Source: Climacteris rufus
Lineage: Eukaryota; Chordata; Aves; Passeriformes; Climacteridae
Direction: 5' to 3'
DNA length: 64,000 nt
NCBI GenBank assembly: GCA_013398175.1
Contig: VZRZ01006570.1
Location: 36,251 to 100,250 of the forward strand
Numbering within the stretch: position 1 is the stretch's first letter; every line of letters starts with the position of its first letter. Positions 14,459 through 28,057 of this stretch are shown one piece after another. A program made the position numbers and the translations under genes. A model generated the notes under the pieces. It saw nothing but the letters and a program-made list of their open reading frames with translations. It was not told the DNA's origin and made no database searches.

Positions 14459-14532
14459 ATAATTGGGGCAAAAGTAGGAACAAGGTCATGAAGAACACTT
14501 CATGGCCTTGTTCCTACTTTTGCCCCAATTAT
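14459..14532. repeat. 35-bp near-perfect inverted repeat, 4-nt loop
   Basis: The left arm (14459-14493) and right arm (14498-14532) are reverse complements with a single mismatch (T in GGTCATG against G in CATGGCC), separated by the loop AACA. The core reads AATTGGGGCAAAAGTAGG on the left and its complement on the right. The RNA would form a compact hairpin from either strand. The tiny loop and near-perfect match suggest recent origin by replication template switching, but a small hairpin RNA gene or an assembly foldback cannot be excluded from sequence alone. Confidence 0.95.
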
Positions 14533-16689
14533 GTAGGTCATGTAGGCTGTCAGAAATTGCTATTTTCACCTTTCTGCTAAAATATATCTTCAGTTTATGT
14601 GAATCCCTCTCTGTCTGCCTCTCAGAAGCATAGAGAATATTTTCCAGAAGCCAGCAGGTATTTTGGCACTGCTTACTGAAGATCAGTTTCTCTGCAAAAA
14701 TACCCATAAAGAAAGGAAAGAGAAGGAAAATCTGGATACAATTTTGAAACTACTTTCTGTAGCAAAAAAGAGCAGTAGTTCATCCTCCTACCAATAATGT
14801 TAGTTTTCAGACTTTGCCACATAATTGTGACTTTTCTAGATGGAGAGTTTTTCCGCCCAAATGTGGAAACTGAAAGTTGTACAATAATATTGACTGCACT
14901 AGACACTTTTCTGTGCATCTTTGAATTGTGTTGGTCATGTGCCTGAACAGAATAAATTTTTGTACTCCTTTAAAATGCTAAGTCAACTGTCAAGCTTTAA
15001 TGTGGATTACAGCATGTCTGTACAGCAAAATATGATTTTTACAGTATAACAATAAGATCCATCACACAAATAGGTGGTGATATAGTTTCTTATCTGACAA
15101 AATTCATGAATAGATCTTCGATTACTATTCCAGTTAATGTTCTTGGTTCCTGTTGCTTCTGCTGATGCTGCAGTTGTCTTTTTACATCAGGCAGCAAAAA
15201 TGAGAGAGATATCATCTCACAGATTTAGCATGGTCTTGGCTTTTACACAAAGACCTCAGTTTAAAATGTTTGACAGTATGGGTGTAATTAAATTGTGGTT
15301 TTGATTAAATTAGTGTCTTGTTGAATGTGAGAGACAATGGCAAGTTATCCAAACTAAGTCAATTAAGCGTGTCTCTGTATTCATTCAAAGGAAGTGTTCA
15401 TATTTTACCATTAAATCTAAGACTACAAAATGCCACATGAAAATTATAATGGATGTTGATGATGTTTTATCTCCTCTGCTATTTCTTGTGTCTGCTTCTC
15501 CTGCTGTGTGGTACTGTATCTTGACAACCATTTAATTTTAAATTTATATTTCCATTTTAAGTTTATCACTATTGAATTTAAAAACAAAGTTACAGTTTAT
15601 TTGAGAAAGTGGGAAATACAATAATTTTGTTATGAAAGGGAAAGGAAGAAAAGGCAGAGAAAAATGTTAGTTGACCCCACAGAAGGCACTTCTAAATTAT
15701 TATTGAAAGTACTCTTATATTTTTCTCTGTGTACTACAAATATAGCTTTTTTTAAAATGAAAATGAAAGTTTCATTACTATTTCCTTACTTCAAAAAGCT
15801 GTAACCCTCCTAGTAATCAGATTTCTTTTGATAATCAATTGCAGGGGGTAATTGGTTATTTGTATCTAGTTTTAGGGGGTGCTCATGTAAGTGTAGATGT
15901 GAATAATTTTGCTAATACAAAGTAGAAGTGTGTTTTATAATGGCAGTGTTCTGCCATACGTATATATTTCTTAGAGCTGTTATATAAATGTGTGTTCTGA
16001 ATACATACTTTAAAGATAATATGTATTGTCTGAATTCATTAGCCTGGTTTCAAAAATTTTTCTATAAAATGAGGTAGTCTTGGTAAAGATTTTATTAGGC
16101 CCTCTGAAACACATATTACTTACGTCCCAATCCAAAATGCAGCAAACATACCAAGGTGAAAAAAAGCTAATGAGAATAGCTGGTGCTATTCTTAATTGCT
16201 TTATTTTGTTTTGTCTTGTTTTTTTGTTCTGTTTAGTTTTGTTCTGTTTTGCTTTGTAAGAATGCAACCTGAACCACTCTACTGCAGTACCTGGTCAATT
16301 TTGTGACAATCCTTTTGAAATATCTAGACAATGTTTTACAATTTTTCTTCTCTTTCTCTCCAAGTATTACAACCTAGTAATAGCTACTGAACCAACTGGC
16401 CACGTTCTGTGAAGTCAATCTATACATGGCAGCAAGTCAGCTGCATCCCACGTGGCACTGTCCTGTTCCATATACATATGCACTGATAAATTTTACAGCG
16501 TGGTGTGAGAGGTCTAGGATTTCCTGGACAACTGCACGTTCATGAGTATATTTTCCTGCCTGAAGTTCCCTAGACAGGAATTGTAGAGTGCAAGCACAAC
16601 ACCTTGGGGTGCTTGGTCCCATCTGTAATCACAGCACAGCTGATAAGATGGGACCTCATGCACAGCCCTTACAGAGGAAGTTCATTCTG
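14533..16689. other. Unique AT-rich DNA, no genes seen
   Basis: No coding or RNA gene was recognised. A T/G-rich low-complexity tract lies near 16200-16258. Confidence 0.6.
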
Positions 16690-16865
16690 CTCCTAGGATG
16701 GGTCAGTCCTTGCATTGTGTAGCTAAATCATGGAAACTTCCAGCACTGAAGATTCCACCACCTCTCCTGGACAGAAAGTTCCAGTGCTGCAAATTGTTTC
16801 ACCTAATGCCAACCTGACCTGCTCAATCTGCAATTTGTGGTGGGTGGCTCTGGTTAGACGATCTG
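16690..16865 (-). mobile_element. Possible ancient CR1 fragment
   Basis: The segment GATTCCACCACCTCTCCTGG at about 16749, then TTCCAGTGCTGC and CTAATGCCAACCTGACCTG, resembles the antisense 3' region of an old CR1 element. Divergence is high and no octamer tail is visible, so this is tentative. Confidence 0.4.
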
Positions 16866-19800
16866 CCAATAGCAAGTAGAATCTGCCTTGCATTTGTACT
16901 TTCCAAATAGCCATAGAATGGTATCATACTATACTTCAGCCTACAGTATACCAGCCAACACCCACCCATTTCTGTAGGAATCATGTAAGGCAAAGACAGC
17001 ACCAAGAGAAACTGTTAGGCAAATATAAATACTATCATACATACAAAATACAAAATACAAACTAATGAACAAATTAAAATTTTCCGGAAATGTTGGTCTG
17101 CAATACCGTGCTTTGTATTACAAGTTTCTACGTGTTAAAACAAGGACACATTAACAATATATGTTATTGTATATCGTTAAACTCCTTTTCAGAATTATAT
17201 TCTGAAAAATCATCCTTAAGAAGCAGTAACACTGAGACAGCAACCTAGCACATAATCAACCTATGTCTGAGGGAGTGGAGTGATTTTTATCCTGTGAATG
17301 ACTCTTCAGCTGCGTGCTGGTACTCTCCACTGCCGTCAAGGCACTGGGCATGATGCTGCAAATCAGGCAGCAAATCTGATCTCAATAAAGAGAGAAAATC
17401 CCATAAATAAGTTCTATGTGTTAAACTGTTATCTTGTGAAAATTTGATCCCTAGGTCTAAACAGTCAAACTGAGTCAAAAACAGATCATTGTAGGAGAAG
17501 GTGGTGTTTGCAGTCTTGGGATTGACTTTAGGTACATATTCATCACCTATCTTCACATCATTTTCTGAAATTTTTTGCTAAATACTAAGTTTATTGCCAC
17601 TAAAACATATGAGTATTATGAGACAAACTACTGAGTCTCACATTAATTTGACAATTTTTTAGTAATGTGTTGTTAGTCAGAACAATAACTTGGGAGGGCA
17701 GTGATGAGCAATTTCTCCCCACCCCAGAGTTACTCCATCAAACATATTCTCTGTTTAACTCAACCCTTTGCTGTTTCTATATAATCTTACTACAAAATAT
17801 GCAAAATATAGCTTTTAGAGCCCTCAGAGGTTTCTTAATTATAGGACAGGGGGTTTGGTTTATTTGTAAATTATGTGCAACTTACTGGTGTTTCAAGTGC
17901 TCTCTGATATTTTGACACCTGATTTTTCATTTTCTCTCCTATTTGAATAGTTTTGCTTTTTGATATTTTTCTCCTCTCAGAAATGCTGCGATAGATGATT
18001 AAGTTGCCACAAATTGTCTTTTTGTAAGGTTCTTCCACTGAGAATAATTTTGTTTCCAAACAGGGAATTGGGCTGGTAGCTACATTTTTGTTAGAGCATC
18101 TGGGTTCTCTGATAACTGGTTGAAATAAAATTCTAAGCATATCTTAGGAGGGATTAGTCTAGAGAAGGTTAGCACTGAAAAATAATATTGTCATATTTTA
18201 TCCACAACCCGATGAATTTTGCATACCTCTGAGTCCTATGATAGATTCTGTTTTGCTTTTCATGACTGTTCTTACCGCAAACATTCGGTCTTTACTTGTC
18301 ACCTGACCTCTGATTGTTTTATAATGGTTTTGCATTTTCAATCACAAATTGGTTTATTTTGGTCTTGCTCTCAAAAGGGGAAGCCAAGCATTTCCAAGCT
18401 GTGGTTAAATAAATACATTAAGTAACTTCTGTTCAAAAACTGTAGTTTTGTATCAGGCTAACAGGCAAACCTTGAATTACCCCAGAGGTGATTTGTCAGT
18501 AGTTTACTTCTGGAAGTTTATTATAAATGTTAATTCTTTCTGTCCCTCTTTTTTTTTTATTATTATACTTTTGATTATCTATTCACTAGGAGGAAGTGAG
18601 GCATTGTAGCTAAATGACAAAATGAGAGAGAGAGATCATATTTTCATCTATGTCTCCAAGACTTCTAGTTGGTACTAGACTAGTCTGGCCAATTGGAGCA
18701 GGTGTCTGATAGTGAAGCCTGATTGGTGTATGTGCATGGTGTTTGTGGTTAGGTTACACTCAGTGACACGGCAGCTTTTTGGCAACACAAGTTATCACTG
18801 CAACTGGTTTGAGTCATTTGTCCTTCTAGACTTTAGTCTGGATGCGTTTGTGGTGTGTTCTGATTTCAGCACAACTTGCTGCTTCCTTCTGGTTGTGTGT
18901 TATTAAACAGTATGTATTTATTGTAGAAGAATGATGTCACAGCAGTGTATAGACACAACAATTTATTTACCTGCTTTGCTATCACTTCTTGGAATCATAC
19001 AAGCCACAAGTGATACTCTTGTAATCCATTTTCTTCTATCAAGCTACCTACAATGTGGTATCAGGAATGCTGTTCTCTTCTCATCTGGTCCTGTGGTGCT
19101 GAAATTTCCCTCCCTAGCTACAGCTTAGATATAAATAATTTGAACACAAAGAGGGAGCAAGACAGTCACCCTGGTACTTCAAGATTCCTGCTGCTGGAAC
19201 CAAGTCAGCAAACTTATCTGTTTATCTGAATGAATACAAAAGTTTCTTATGGCTTCTGGGACCGGAGACAAATGTAGTGGTAGATGGTGATGGGAGAATA
19301 CATACTCTATATCACAGCCTAAAACACAGAGCGAATGAACCTTGTGATCACAGGAAGAAGACAGTCAAAAGTCAACTTTTCAAAGTCAAGTCAGGTGAAA
19401 AAAGTCTTACATGAACTATGGAATGGTATTTGAACTTGCCTCTTTAAGGAAAGCCAGACTGTTAGGCTTATACGTGTACAAACAAGTTGTTAAAATCAAA
19501 AAAGTATAGGATGAAAATAGTTTCTTGATAACTCTGCCTTAGTCCTAATAGCTGTGTAGATTACTCTAATTCAAAGTATTAGGACACAAATGTTAAACAT
19601 CATGAAGTTATCTCTACATGTTTAATGAGTAATATCAGTAGAATAGTAATTTCTTATTAATTTATGGAAAAGGTGAAGTGGCATGTCAGGAATATTTTTT
19701 AAGTTGAAGTGTAATCATACACGTAAGTACACAGAAATATATATGAACAAGGAAGATATATTAGAAAGTATACCTCATTCATGGAGTGAAATCTTCAAAA

Positions 19801-20529
19801 TACAGTGCCTTATATCTGTAAATATATCACAGGAGCAAATTAAGGAATGAAATCTTGTTACTAAGGGGTGGATCACATCATATACTTTGTAAATCTATAG
19901 TGCCAAATATTGTGAGCTGTTATTTCAAATTCTAATTACTGCACATTGTACTCAAACTAGCAGTATCTACTTTGATTACTTAACTGATACCACTTTTTTT
20001 TATTGATCAGTAGGTAAGATTTTTTCCAATATTTGTGTCAGCAGATAAAATTATATAAACACCTCACTGTTGCATATTTTGCCCACAGTTAATGCAGTTA
20101 ATACTGATTTATCATTTTTATTAGAATATCCTATGCAAATGTATTTATTTTTCCTAAGTTGTATCTGTATTGGTGGAATTCAATTTTGCTTAGCAATACA
20201 CCAGTGCAGAAAATGGCACAGCAGCTACCCCTAAAATTTCACTGCATATAAAGCAGAGAAACACTACATAGGGAATGGGCAAGGCACGTAGCCTGAATAC
20301 TTTAGCGTCCAAAGGGAAAAAGCAGTTTTCCGTAGAAATATAGAATTACTACTTCATATCTATGGTGGTTTGAACTTGGTTGGAAGCCATTTGCCTGCTG
20401 AAGGCACTCTATCACTCTTTTCCTCACCTGGGAAGGGGAAAGAATGTATAACAGTTCTGGATTGTGGATGAAGATCACTCATCAGTTATTGTTACGGGCA
20501 AAACAGACTCACCTCAGGGAAATTAGTTT
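16866..20529. other. Unique AT-rich DNA, no genes seen
   Basis: About 3.7 kb without recognisable genes or mobile elements. Short open frames have no familiar motifs. A GA run lies at 18622-18636. Confidence 0.6.
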
Positions 20530-21065
20530 CATTTATTATCAATCAAATCAGAGTAGGGTAACAAGAAGTAAGTCCAGCTCTTAAAAACACCTTCCATCCA
20601 TCCCTCCCTCCTTACTGGACTTGACTTTATTCCAAATTTACTCAAACTGCTCCTTCCCAGTGGTGCCAGAGGATGGCAAGTGGAGGCTGCAGTCAGTTCA
20701 TCACACACAGTCTCTGCTGCTCCTTCCTCCTCAGGGGAAGGACTCCTCACATTGTTTCCCTGCTCCAGCATGGGATCCCTCCTATGGCATACAGTTCTTC
20801 ATGAATTTCTTCATCATGGGTCCCTTGCATGAGCTGCAGTTCTTCACAAACTGCTCCAGTGTGAACCCCTTCCATGGGGTGCCGTCCCTCAGGCAGAAGC
20901 TGCTGCAGTGTAGGTCCCCCATAGGGTCACAAATTCTGGAGCAAACCTGCACCAGCGTGGACTCCTCAGTCCACAGGGCCTGCCAGCTACTCTTGATCCA
21001 TAAGCTTTTGACTGACTCCTGACTCATCCCAAGGCAGAACTCTGTGCATTTCCAAAGGTAAGTTA
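20530..21065 (-). mobile_element. Avian LTR/ERVL-related repeat with internal sub-repeats
   Basis: The plus strand carries loosely repeated ~50-60-bp blocks (TCTTCACAAACTGCTCC, CATGGGGTGCCGTCCCTC, GCTCCAGCATGGGATCCC). I associate these with an ERVL-type interspersed repeat of birds, read here in antisense. The open frames on both strands (133 codons plus, 98 and 80 minus) are side effects of this periodic sequence. The family name is from memory and the ends are not defined by a target duplication, so a repeat-library search would settle it. Confidence 0.45.
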
Positions 21066-24000
21066 CAGAAAGCGTCACTCACCCTCCTCACTTCGCCAGA
21101 GTCTCCTACCTAAAACTCACATATCCCTTCATTGCAGCAGTCCAGGCACTACCTACTTTTGCAGATGGGTAGTGCTAAGTATGTTTGATTTGAACTTTTG
21201 TTGAAAAAAATATATATGCCTTACATGTTGGTATATTTGGATGCTTCTATTAGATTTTAATTGTGACTTAAACTAAGATTTGGAATGGATTTGAGAAAAA
21301 ATATTTGTAAGACTAAAGCCCAGGCTGGTATTCACGATACTGAAATCTTTAAAAGACTGCTGTGAAAAGCCAAATTCATAATTTCATGCATCTTTTATTT
21401 TAACTCAAGTTTTCTGAATAGAAAGTTTGAGGTTTTTATAAAAAATTACATTTGAGAAAAAAAAAGGGTTTTGTTTGGAGCTTTGGGTCTAGTCTGTCAT
21501 ATTTTTAAAGCCTGTTTGTGCTATATGAAAATTTCAGCAAGATAAGGCACAAAATGTAGTCTCTCCTAATACGTGTGTTAGATTTGGGGTATGTAAAATT
21601 GTTTAAATTTTATATGGATCATTGCACAGAAACTGTGGGTAAATATGTTTACCATCTGCAGCTTTCTAAAAGCTGCTCCATGAGTAAATTTGATAGACTC
21701 AGGCAGCCAATATGTAAGTTAGAATGATTTTGAAAAATTACTTCTCCAGAGCAATAGACAATTTAACAGTCTCATTTGGAGAATAGTCAGCAGCTTGTGT
21801 CCATTATGTAAAACAGTCAGAAATTTGGCTTCTTTATCAAATAAACTATAAAATAACTTAGCAAATAAAATTATAAGGTTTTATTTCCTAAGTTAATAAA
21901 ATGAGCTACCCCTGTTTAACAGTGTTTTGAAATATTCTGATAGAAATGATATGAATCTCTGAAAATTTTCTAGAGGAAACACGTGACTGTATCTGCTAAA
22001 TCACCACAACATATTATTTTATTTTTTTATAAAGTATTGTTTGTGATTTTTTTCTTTCATATGTTCTGTGTAATAGACTTTGGTATGCATTGACTATCAA
22101 TTTCCTTGGTGATTTTCATTTCTATTGTGTATCTGTGCATTATATGTCAGACATTATACAGGCATTTGCATAACAGTATTACGGCTTTTTTTGCTACTGA
22201 ATGCAGAGGTGTAGAAATATTGCATACATTTTCCTTCTTGAATCCTTTAATCAATTTTTTATCTCTGTGTGTATTGTTAATCAGCATCAAGGCAGGGTTG
22301 TATTTTAAACAGTCCTAAATGATGGCAAGATCAAGGCAGACTTGCAACTTTATCAGTGACAAAACAGAGATGGGGAACAGGGTAGGGACATCAACACAGG
22401 CATCTGTAGATGAGAATTAAGGGGTGTTCCCATTTACATGCACAGACCATGGGAATCTGTGGTTCTAGTGCTGCTCTTACAACTTCAGTTGTCCAGCAGC
22501 AGTCTGATCCCATTCGTTTTCATGTTAGTTCCAAAATTATGACGCACAACCTTCATTGGCAAAGATGTGTCAGTGGCTTTCTGTGGGTAGCAGCAATGCG
22601 GCCCTTCTTGGAGCGGGTCTGCACAGAGGACGAACAAAGACATTTGTCAGAAGTGCTTTCTTTGATGTGGTGCTTTTCTTCACTAGGAATTGAGCCAACT
22701 GACATGATTCTCTTATCTCCAAGGTGTTTCCAGTGATGGATATTTACCTTTTTTCAGCCAAGCTGTATGCCTGCTGAAGCCTAAAAACCTTTGGCTTTGG
22801 CCAAAAATCTTTGGCAAAAAATTGCCTGGTTTCCAAAGGAAATTAGGCTCTCGAGTTTCTTAAGCAAATAAACCTCAGGAATACCAAGGTCTGCAAAGAT
22901 TTATACTATTTTGAAGGTTAGAGACACAAACCCTTCTTCAGTGAAGCAAAGGCCATTACGGGACCCACTGACCCACTAGGTAGCTCACCTGCTGGATCAG
23001 CAGAGACAGCCACAGCCATGGGGAGTATAAATGGAAGGTGATTGCTCAAAAAATGTAAGGTGGAGGTATACAAATGCAAACTGCAGGGAGGGGGGGGATA
23101 TGGTTTAAAGATCTGTGGGACAGAATGAGTGTGAGGCTCTTCTGAAGCAAGCTGTGAAGAGGTGTATGCAAATCCTCTAATATGTAATCTCTGTTGGTCC
23201 TGCTGTTCATGGTTCAAACTTAGTCTGCAGCAGTTTTTTTAAAGCTTTCCCACCCAGGGTTTTATTTGATTTATCAAATATCAGGGTTAATTATGTTGTG
23301 CAGGATTAACTGAATTCTTGCTTTTTGAAAGAGACTAAAAGTGCTCTGATAGTAAAAAATTGTTTGATTATTGCAAAAGGAGAAAAATAAATCTTTTTCC
23401 TTTGGATGAAAAATATTCCAAAAATATGTTTTAATCACATATTATTTTCTGTAGATTGTGTTTTGTCAAGTATGAAGGAAAGTTCTTTGTAGAAACTCTT
23501 GCAAAACCACGTAATTTGGAGCTTAAGGTCAGGTTTGTTAGACTGTTTTGCTTGTGCTTGAAAAGGGTTCCCTGAACAGGACTACCTGAAGTTTTTCTGT
23601 CTATACATTTGGTGAGGACCTGTCCCTGCTTGACAGCAGAGTCTGTATGTAACTGCCATTACTTCAGCTTTTAGACGTACTTAATTTCAGCTTCCTCAGT
23701 CTCTGCTGGGCGTTATTGTGACAGTATTTCTTGTAGCAAGAACAATTTTCTTCATCAACATCTAATATTTCTCTCTGACTCCCCCTGGGACTTCTTCCTT
23801 CTTACCTGTAGGAATTGTCAGCTATCCCACATTTTTAGTTTTCCTACAAGCCTCCATTCTTTCAATTTTCCTTTTCAAGCTCCATTTAGTATGTCTCACA
23901 CTAGTTACAAAGCTCTTATTAGCTTTCAACAGTTCAGATTTATTTTTGAATTTCTCAGATTGATTTTCCAGACCTTTTGTTTATCTACCCTTGTGCTTTT

Positions 24001-26476
24001 GTTAAGAGAATGGTCTCTTGTGGTTCAAGTACTAAGTGAGGCTACCTGGACTCTGTTTCCACTTCTGTCAGGAAATTTCTTTGCTGTCTTTTGTGCCACA
24101 GTGCCCTAGCATTAACGTAAGGAAACAGTTTTCTCATTTCCAGGCATTAGGTGAAGTATACTTCACTAATGATTGTGATGAGTTTACTGGAGGATTGTAA
24201 AGTGCTATTATTAGCAATTTTACTTAACTTTCAAAGCACATTAGGGTTTTAACAATCATTTACTGAAATGGAGGTTAATATTAAGATTTCTTGACTTGTT
24301 ACAAGACACTTTTTTCAATGGCTTTGTTTTGCGATACTTCAAAACTAAACTAAATAGCCAAACACCAAATTAGATAGCCTAAACCCTCCCTCTAAAATCA
24401 AAACCTACAGAAAAAGAAATTGAATAGTTCTTAGAACAGAGTTAGGAAGATTATCTTGTCCAGTATTATTAGCACTGTTGTTACTGCTACTACAAGATAC
24501 AAAAACTTCTGCGGGGATACAGCTTTTCACTTTGTTTTATTTCCCAGGTTTCAATGGCCTGATTTTATAGTCTTAATATGTTCTTTTAACATAGCTCTTT
24601 TTAGGTGCAAACAAAAATCCAGGCCCAAAATTAGCAAAGTGTTGTCTTTGCTCTACCAAATATATTAAGATTAAATATCAGTAAGTCATTTTCAGTAAAT
24701 TGCTTCCAAGCTGTGTGATGAAGAAGAGTACAGACCACATAAGAAAGAGCACACAGTGGGCAATAACACTGTGCATACACATTATTTTAACAGATGTTTC
24801 CTATTAACAAGGCTACTTAGCAGTTCTTTTAATGTATTCTTTCAAAAAGTGGAAAGTGTTTTTGGTTCAGTGCTGCTTTAATAATTGATAACCACATAAG
24901 TTAGGAAAAAATCTTATTAGAAAGAAATTATTTTATGTGAATAGAAGGATTCTAAAGTAGTATCTGTCAGCACTTAAAAATAGTGGGGCAGATCAACTTC
25001 TTTACAATACATAATACTACTGCAGCTAAGTGTGAAGGTGATTATAAGAAAGAATTATTATTTGGGGACATTGAGTTGGAAAGGTGTGAAGTGATTTGCT
25101 GAGGTATTTCTGTCCTTTATGCTAATAGATTTTTTAAGCATTTATCCATTCTGCTATTTTCTGGATCCTGGTGGTGGATCCATTTAGTTTTTCCTTTTGT
25201 TAAGAGCTGAAGAAGATTAAAGCCAGGTAATCAATAAAGAACATCTGCTAGTTTTACTCAAATACTTCATAAATAAAACAGAATTCTGTTACTGCTTATT
25301 TTCTAAAGAAGTTGGTGACAGCATTGGCTGATAGCATTTATATGTTCAGCTTCAATTATTCTGTCCTCGAAGTTAAAATGAATGCAATTCAATCAGTTGG
25401 TAAAAATGAAGATGACAGCCAATGATAAGAGATGCTCTGCAGAAAATAGTTTAAAATAACTAGTTGCTAACAAATGTGATTAATGCTGATTAAACATCCT
25501 AGATTCAATGTGTGTCTACAGAAATGAAAAACTAAAATTAATAACACCACCTGGACGAGCCAGAGAATAAGAGAATGAGGTGGCATTGTCCCTGGCCTAG
25601 CTGAAGCTGGCCACTGACTCTCATGCACACATATTTAAGAGTAGGCTTGCATCATGTTTGATGCATGAGCTTCTGATCTAACTGCTAAATGCTATTCTAA
25701 TGAGTAATAATAGTACAGTTTTAACCATGGATGTGAACATCGCTTGGGAAAAACTGTTAGGAACAGGAGGAGAGATGGTAACTGAAGCCAGTAAAACGAA
25801 TCAGCTATGTAAAAACTAGATATATAATACAAAATTCACCTTAACTTCCATGCTTCCACATAGCATATAACTCCTTTTTGCAGGAGAATACATGAATAAT
25901 ACATATGATTAATAATGAAGAACTTCAGTGATAGTAAAAGAACATGATTACTTTTTCAATCCACAGAATGCAATACTTGTCACAGTATTTCTCAAGCCCT
26001 TTTTGGAGAGGAACAATTCTCATTCTTCAGAGTGACTTTTTTCTCTCTTTATGGTACTCTTAGAACATCGTTATTCTAAATGTCTCTCCAAGTTCTCAGG
26101 TACTGATTAAGAAAGAAAGGACTGAGACAGTGAGTGGTAGTTCACCAACCAGTCATGAAACCATAAAAGGATTTTTGTTCTTTGGACTAATAAGTAGCTT
26201 CCTTGACCTGACTAAAGTGATTCCACAGATGTAAGTTATCATGGAAAAAGTGATCTAAATATTTCACCACAGAAAAGAAATTTTCATTTGCAGAAAAACC
26301 TATCATATGCTTATACCTGTGACCATTAGCTAATAACCATTTTCTTCCAGAGATTCTACAAAGACATGCTCTAATAATTGCATTGCAACTTTTCATTCTA
26401 CTCTTCTTCAATTGATCTAAGTTAGTACAAGTCACAGTATTTTATTTCCTAACAGGCTGAACCTAAAAAAAAATTG
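21066..26476. other. Unique AT-rich DNA, no genes seen
   Basis: About 5.4 kb without recognised genes, RNAs or mobile elements on either strand. Open frames are short and lack motifs. Confidence 0.6.
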
Positions 26477-26482
26477 AGATAC

Positions 26483-27009
26483 TGTTGCGGTCCTCTGGGC
26501 ATGGCTTGTGACTGGGCCCGTTCCCACTGGGCCAGGGCTGGGGGGTGCTGATCCTTTCCCCACCCCCCAGCGTGGCAGCTGCAGGGTGGTAGGGGCTGTC
26601 CCCACCCAGGGGAACAGCTCATTGGTTCCCAGGCCGGTTGCATACAGCTGACTCACTGGCCGGTGCCCCTTTCAATCCTTGTGGTCCTCCGCAGTGATTG
26701 GCTCTCCCGACTGCCGTCCCCTCACCTCCATTTTATAACACACCCTGATCTCTATTTTGTTTTTGTCTTCTACTGCATCTTGATCCAGTGAATAAAATCC
26801 TGCTGGCGATAAGCGGAAAAGAACCCTTTCTAGTCTCTACTTCCCTGCATAAATTAAACCGCTGTGTGTGAGCTAAGCCTAGATTCTGCGGGAGTCTTGA
26901 TGCCCGGCTCGCCTCTGATCGGAGACTAGATAAGGCCTGAGTCATGTTATTTAGGAAAACGGGACAGATGCAAGAGACTCCGAGTTACTCATGCTCTCTA
27001 CCCGCGGCA
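26483..27009 (+). mobile_element. Solo LTR, ERVK-like (6-bp target duplication)
   Basis: A 527-bp unit begins TGTTGCGG and ends GCGGCA, the usual TG...CA ends. It is flanked by a perfect 6-bp duplication AGATAC at 26477-26482 and 27010-27015. Inside, a TATAA at 26734-26738 is followed at normal distance by the polyadenylation signal AATAAA at 26791-26796, so U3, R and U5 run left to right. No internal viral sequence is present, so two LTRs have recombined into one. Six-bp duplications are typical of class II (ERVK/alpharetrovirus-like) integrases. It is more GC-rich than its surroundings. The perfect duplication suggests a moderate to young age. Confidence 0.9.
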
Positions 27010-27015
27010 AGATAC

Positions 27016-28052
27016 CAGTGAGAAAACCTATTTTTATGAGAATTTAAGATCAGTTATCTGCAGTGCATATGTGGATGCTGAAAGTCTTTGCAGGCAAAAA
27101 AAAAAAAAAAAAAGAGAAAAAAGGGAAAAATGGGATAATTGGAACAGTATTTTTCACACTAGCAGTAGGATCCTGAAATAAGAGTGGGCAAAAAATTAAA
27201 GTATTCAAATAAACCCATCCATGGTTAAGTAACAAAAGCAAATTATGCCTAGAAATTACTCAAAATGTTATGAAGAATTTTTTATTCTGCCTGAAGTAAG
27301 AAACAGACTGTCATTGTGTTGTTTGTGTTAGATCCGATTGCAACTTGCCATGCATTAAGTCAGATTCCATATCCATATCCAAACCACAGAATTATAGAGA
27401 ACTTCCATAGATTTATGAGGAAGTTCCTGCAGTAGTTAACAGTCTTTATTAGTGACTTCACACTTTTTCATTAATCCTTTAAAATGTTTGGTCCAGGTCT
27501 TGAATGGATAAATAACAGCAGAACAGTTTTGACTTCTATTGAGTTTAATGCAGCACAGACTTTCCATAAATAGCAATAATAATGGCATAATAAGAATCCT
27601 AGTTGACACCCTAAAAAATTAGTCACCCTTGTCTATCAATTTGTGTGTAGGTATGTGTGAAAGTTTTCATGCCTGATCCTTGGAAGTCGTTGAATCCATA
27701 TGTACGAAGTACACCTCCTTTGTACTTACAGTTAGGCACAGATGGTTCTGCTTGAGGGTGTTGTAAAGTCAATCACATTCAATAATTATCTTAGTACTGT
27801 GGAAAGATGTCTAGGGGTAAAATTAGAGAAAACTGAGAAATTATATTCATATCCTAACAGAAGTTATAACAGTACAGAAATTACAGAGTAAAGTACATGG
27901 CATAGCACTTTACATGTGTATGTCTTCACAGACTTTGTGCTTTAATTTGGAAATACAGCTGTAACTTGATTCGTTTGCATGTAAATTGTACACCCTTCAC
28001 ATACATGCAACTCTACGACTTGCATAGCTTACTCTGTTTTTAAACTCTTTAA
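27016..28052. other. Unique DNA, no genes seen
   Basis: No gene was recognised. A poly-A tract lies near 27096-27114. Confidence 0.6.
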
Positions 28053-28057
28053 ACAAC

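Noticed and set aside
20621..21078. 133-codon plus and 98-codon minus frames
   Set aside because: Both strands are open because of periodic repeat sequence; no protein family is visible and the composition matches an avian repeat.
22410..22736. 108-codon open frame
   Set aside because: No recognisable domain, neighbour or splice signals; likely chance in locally GC-richer DNA.
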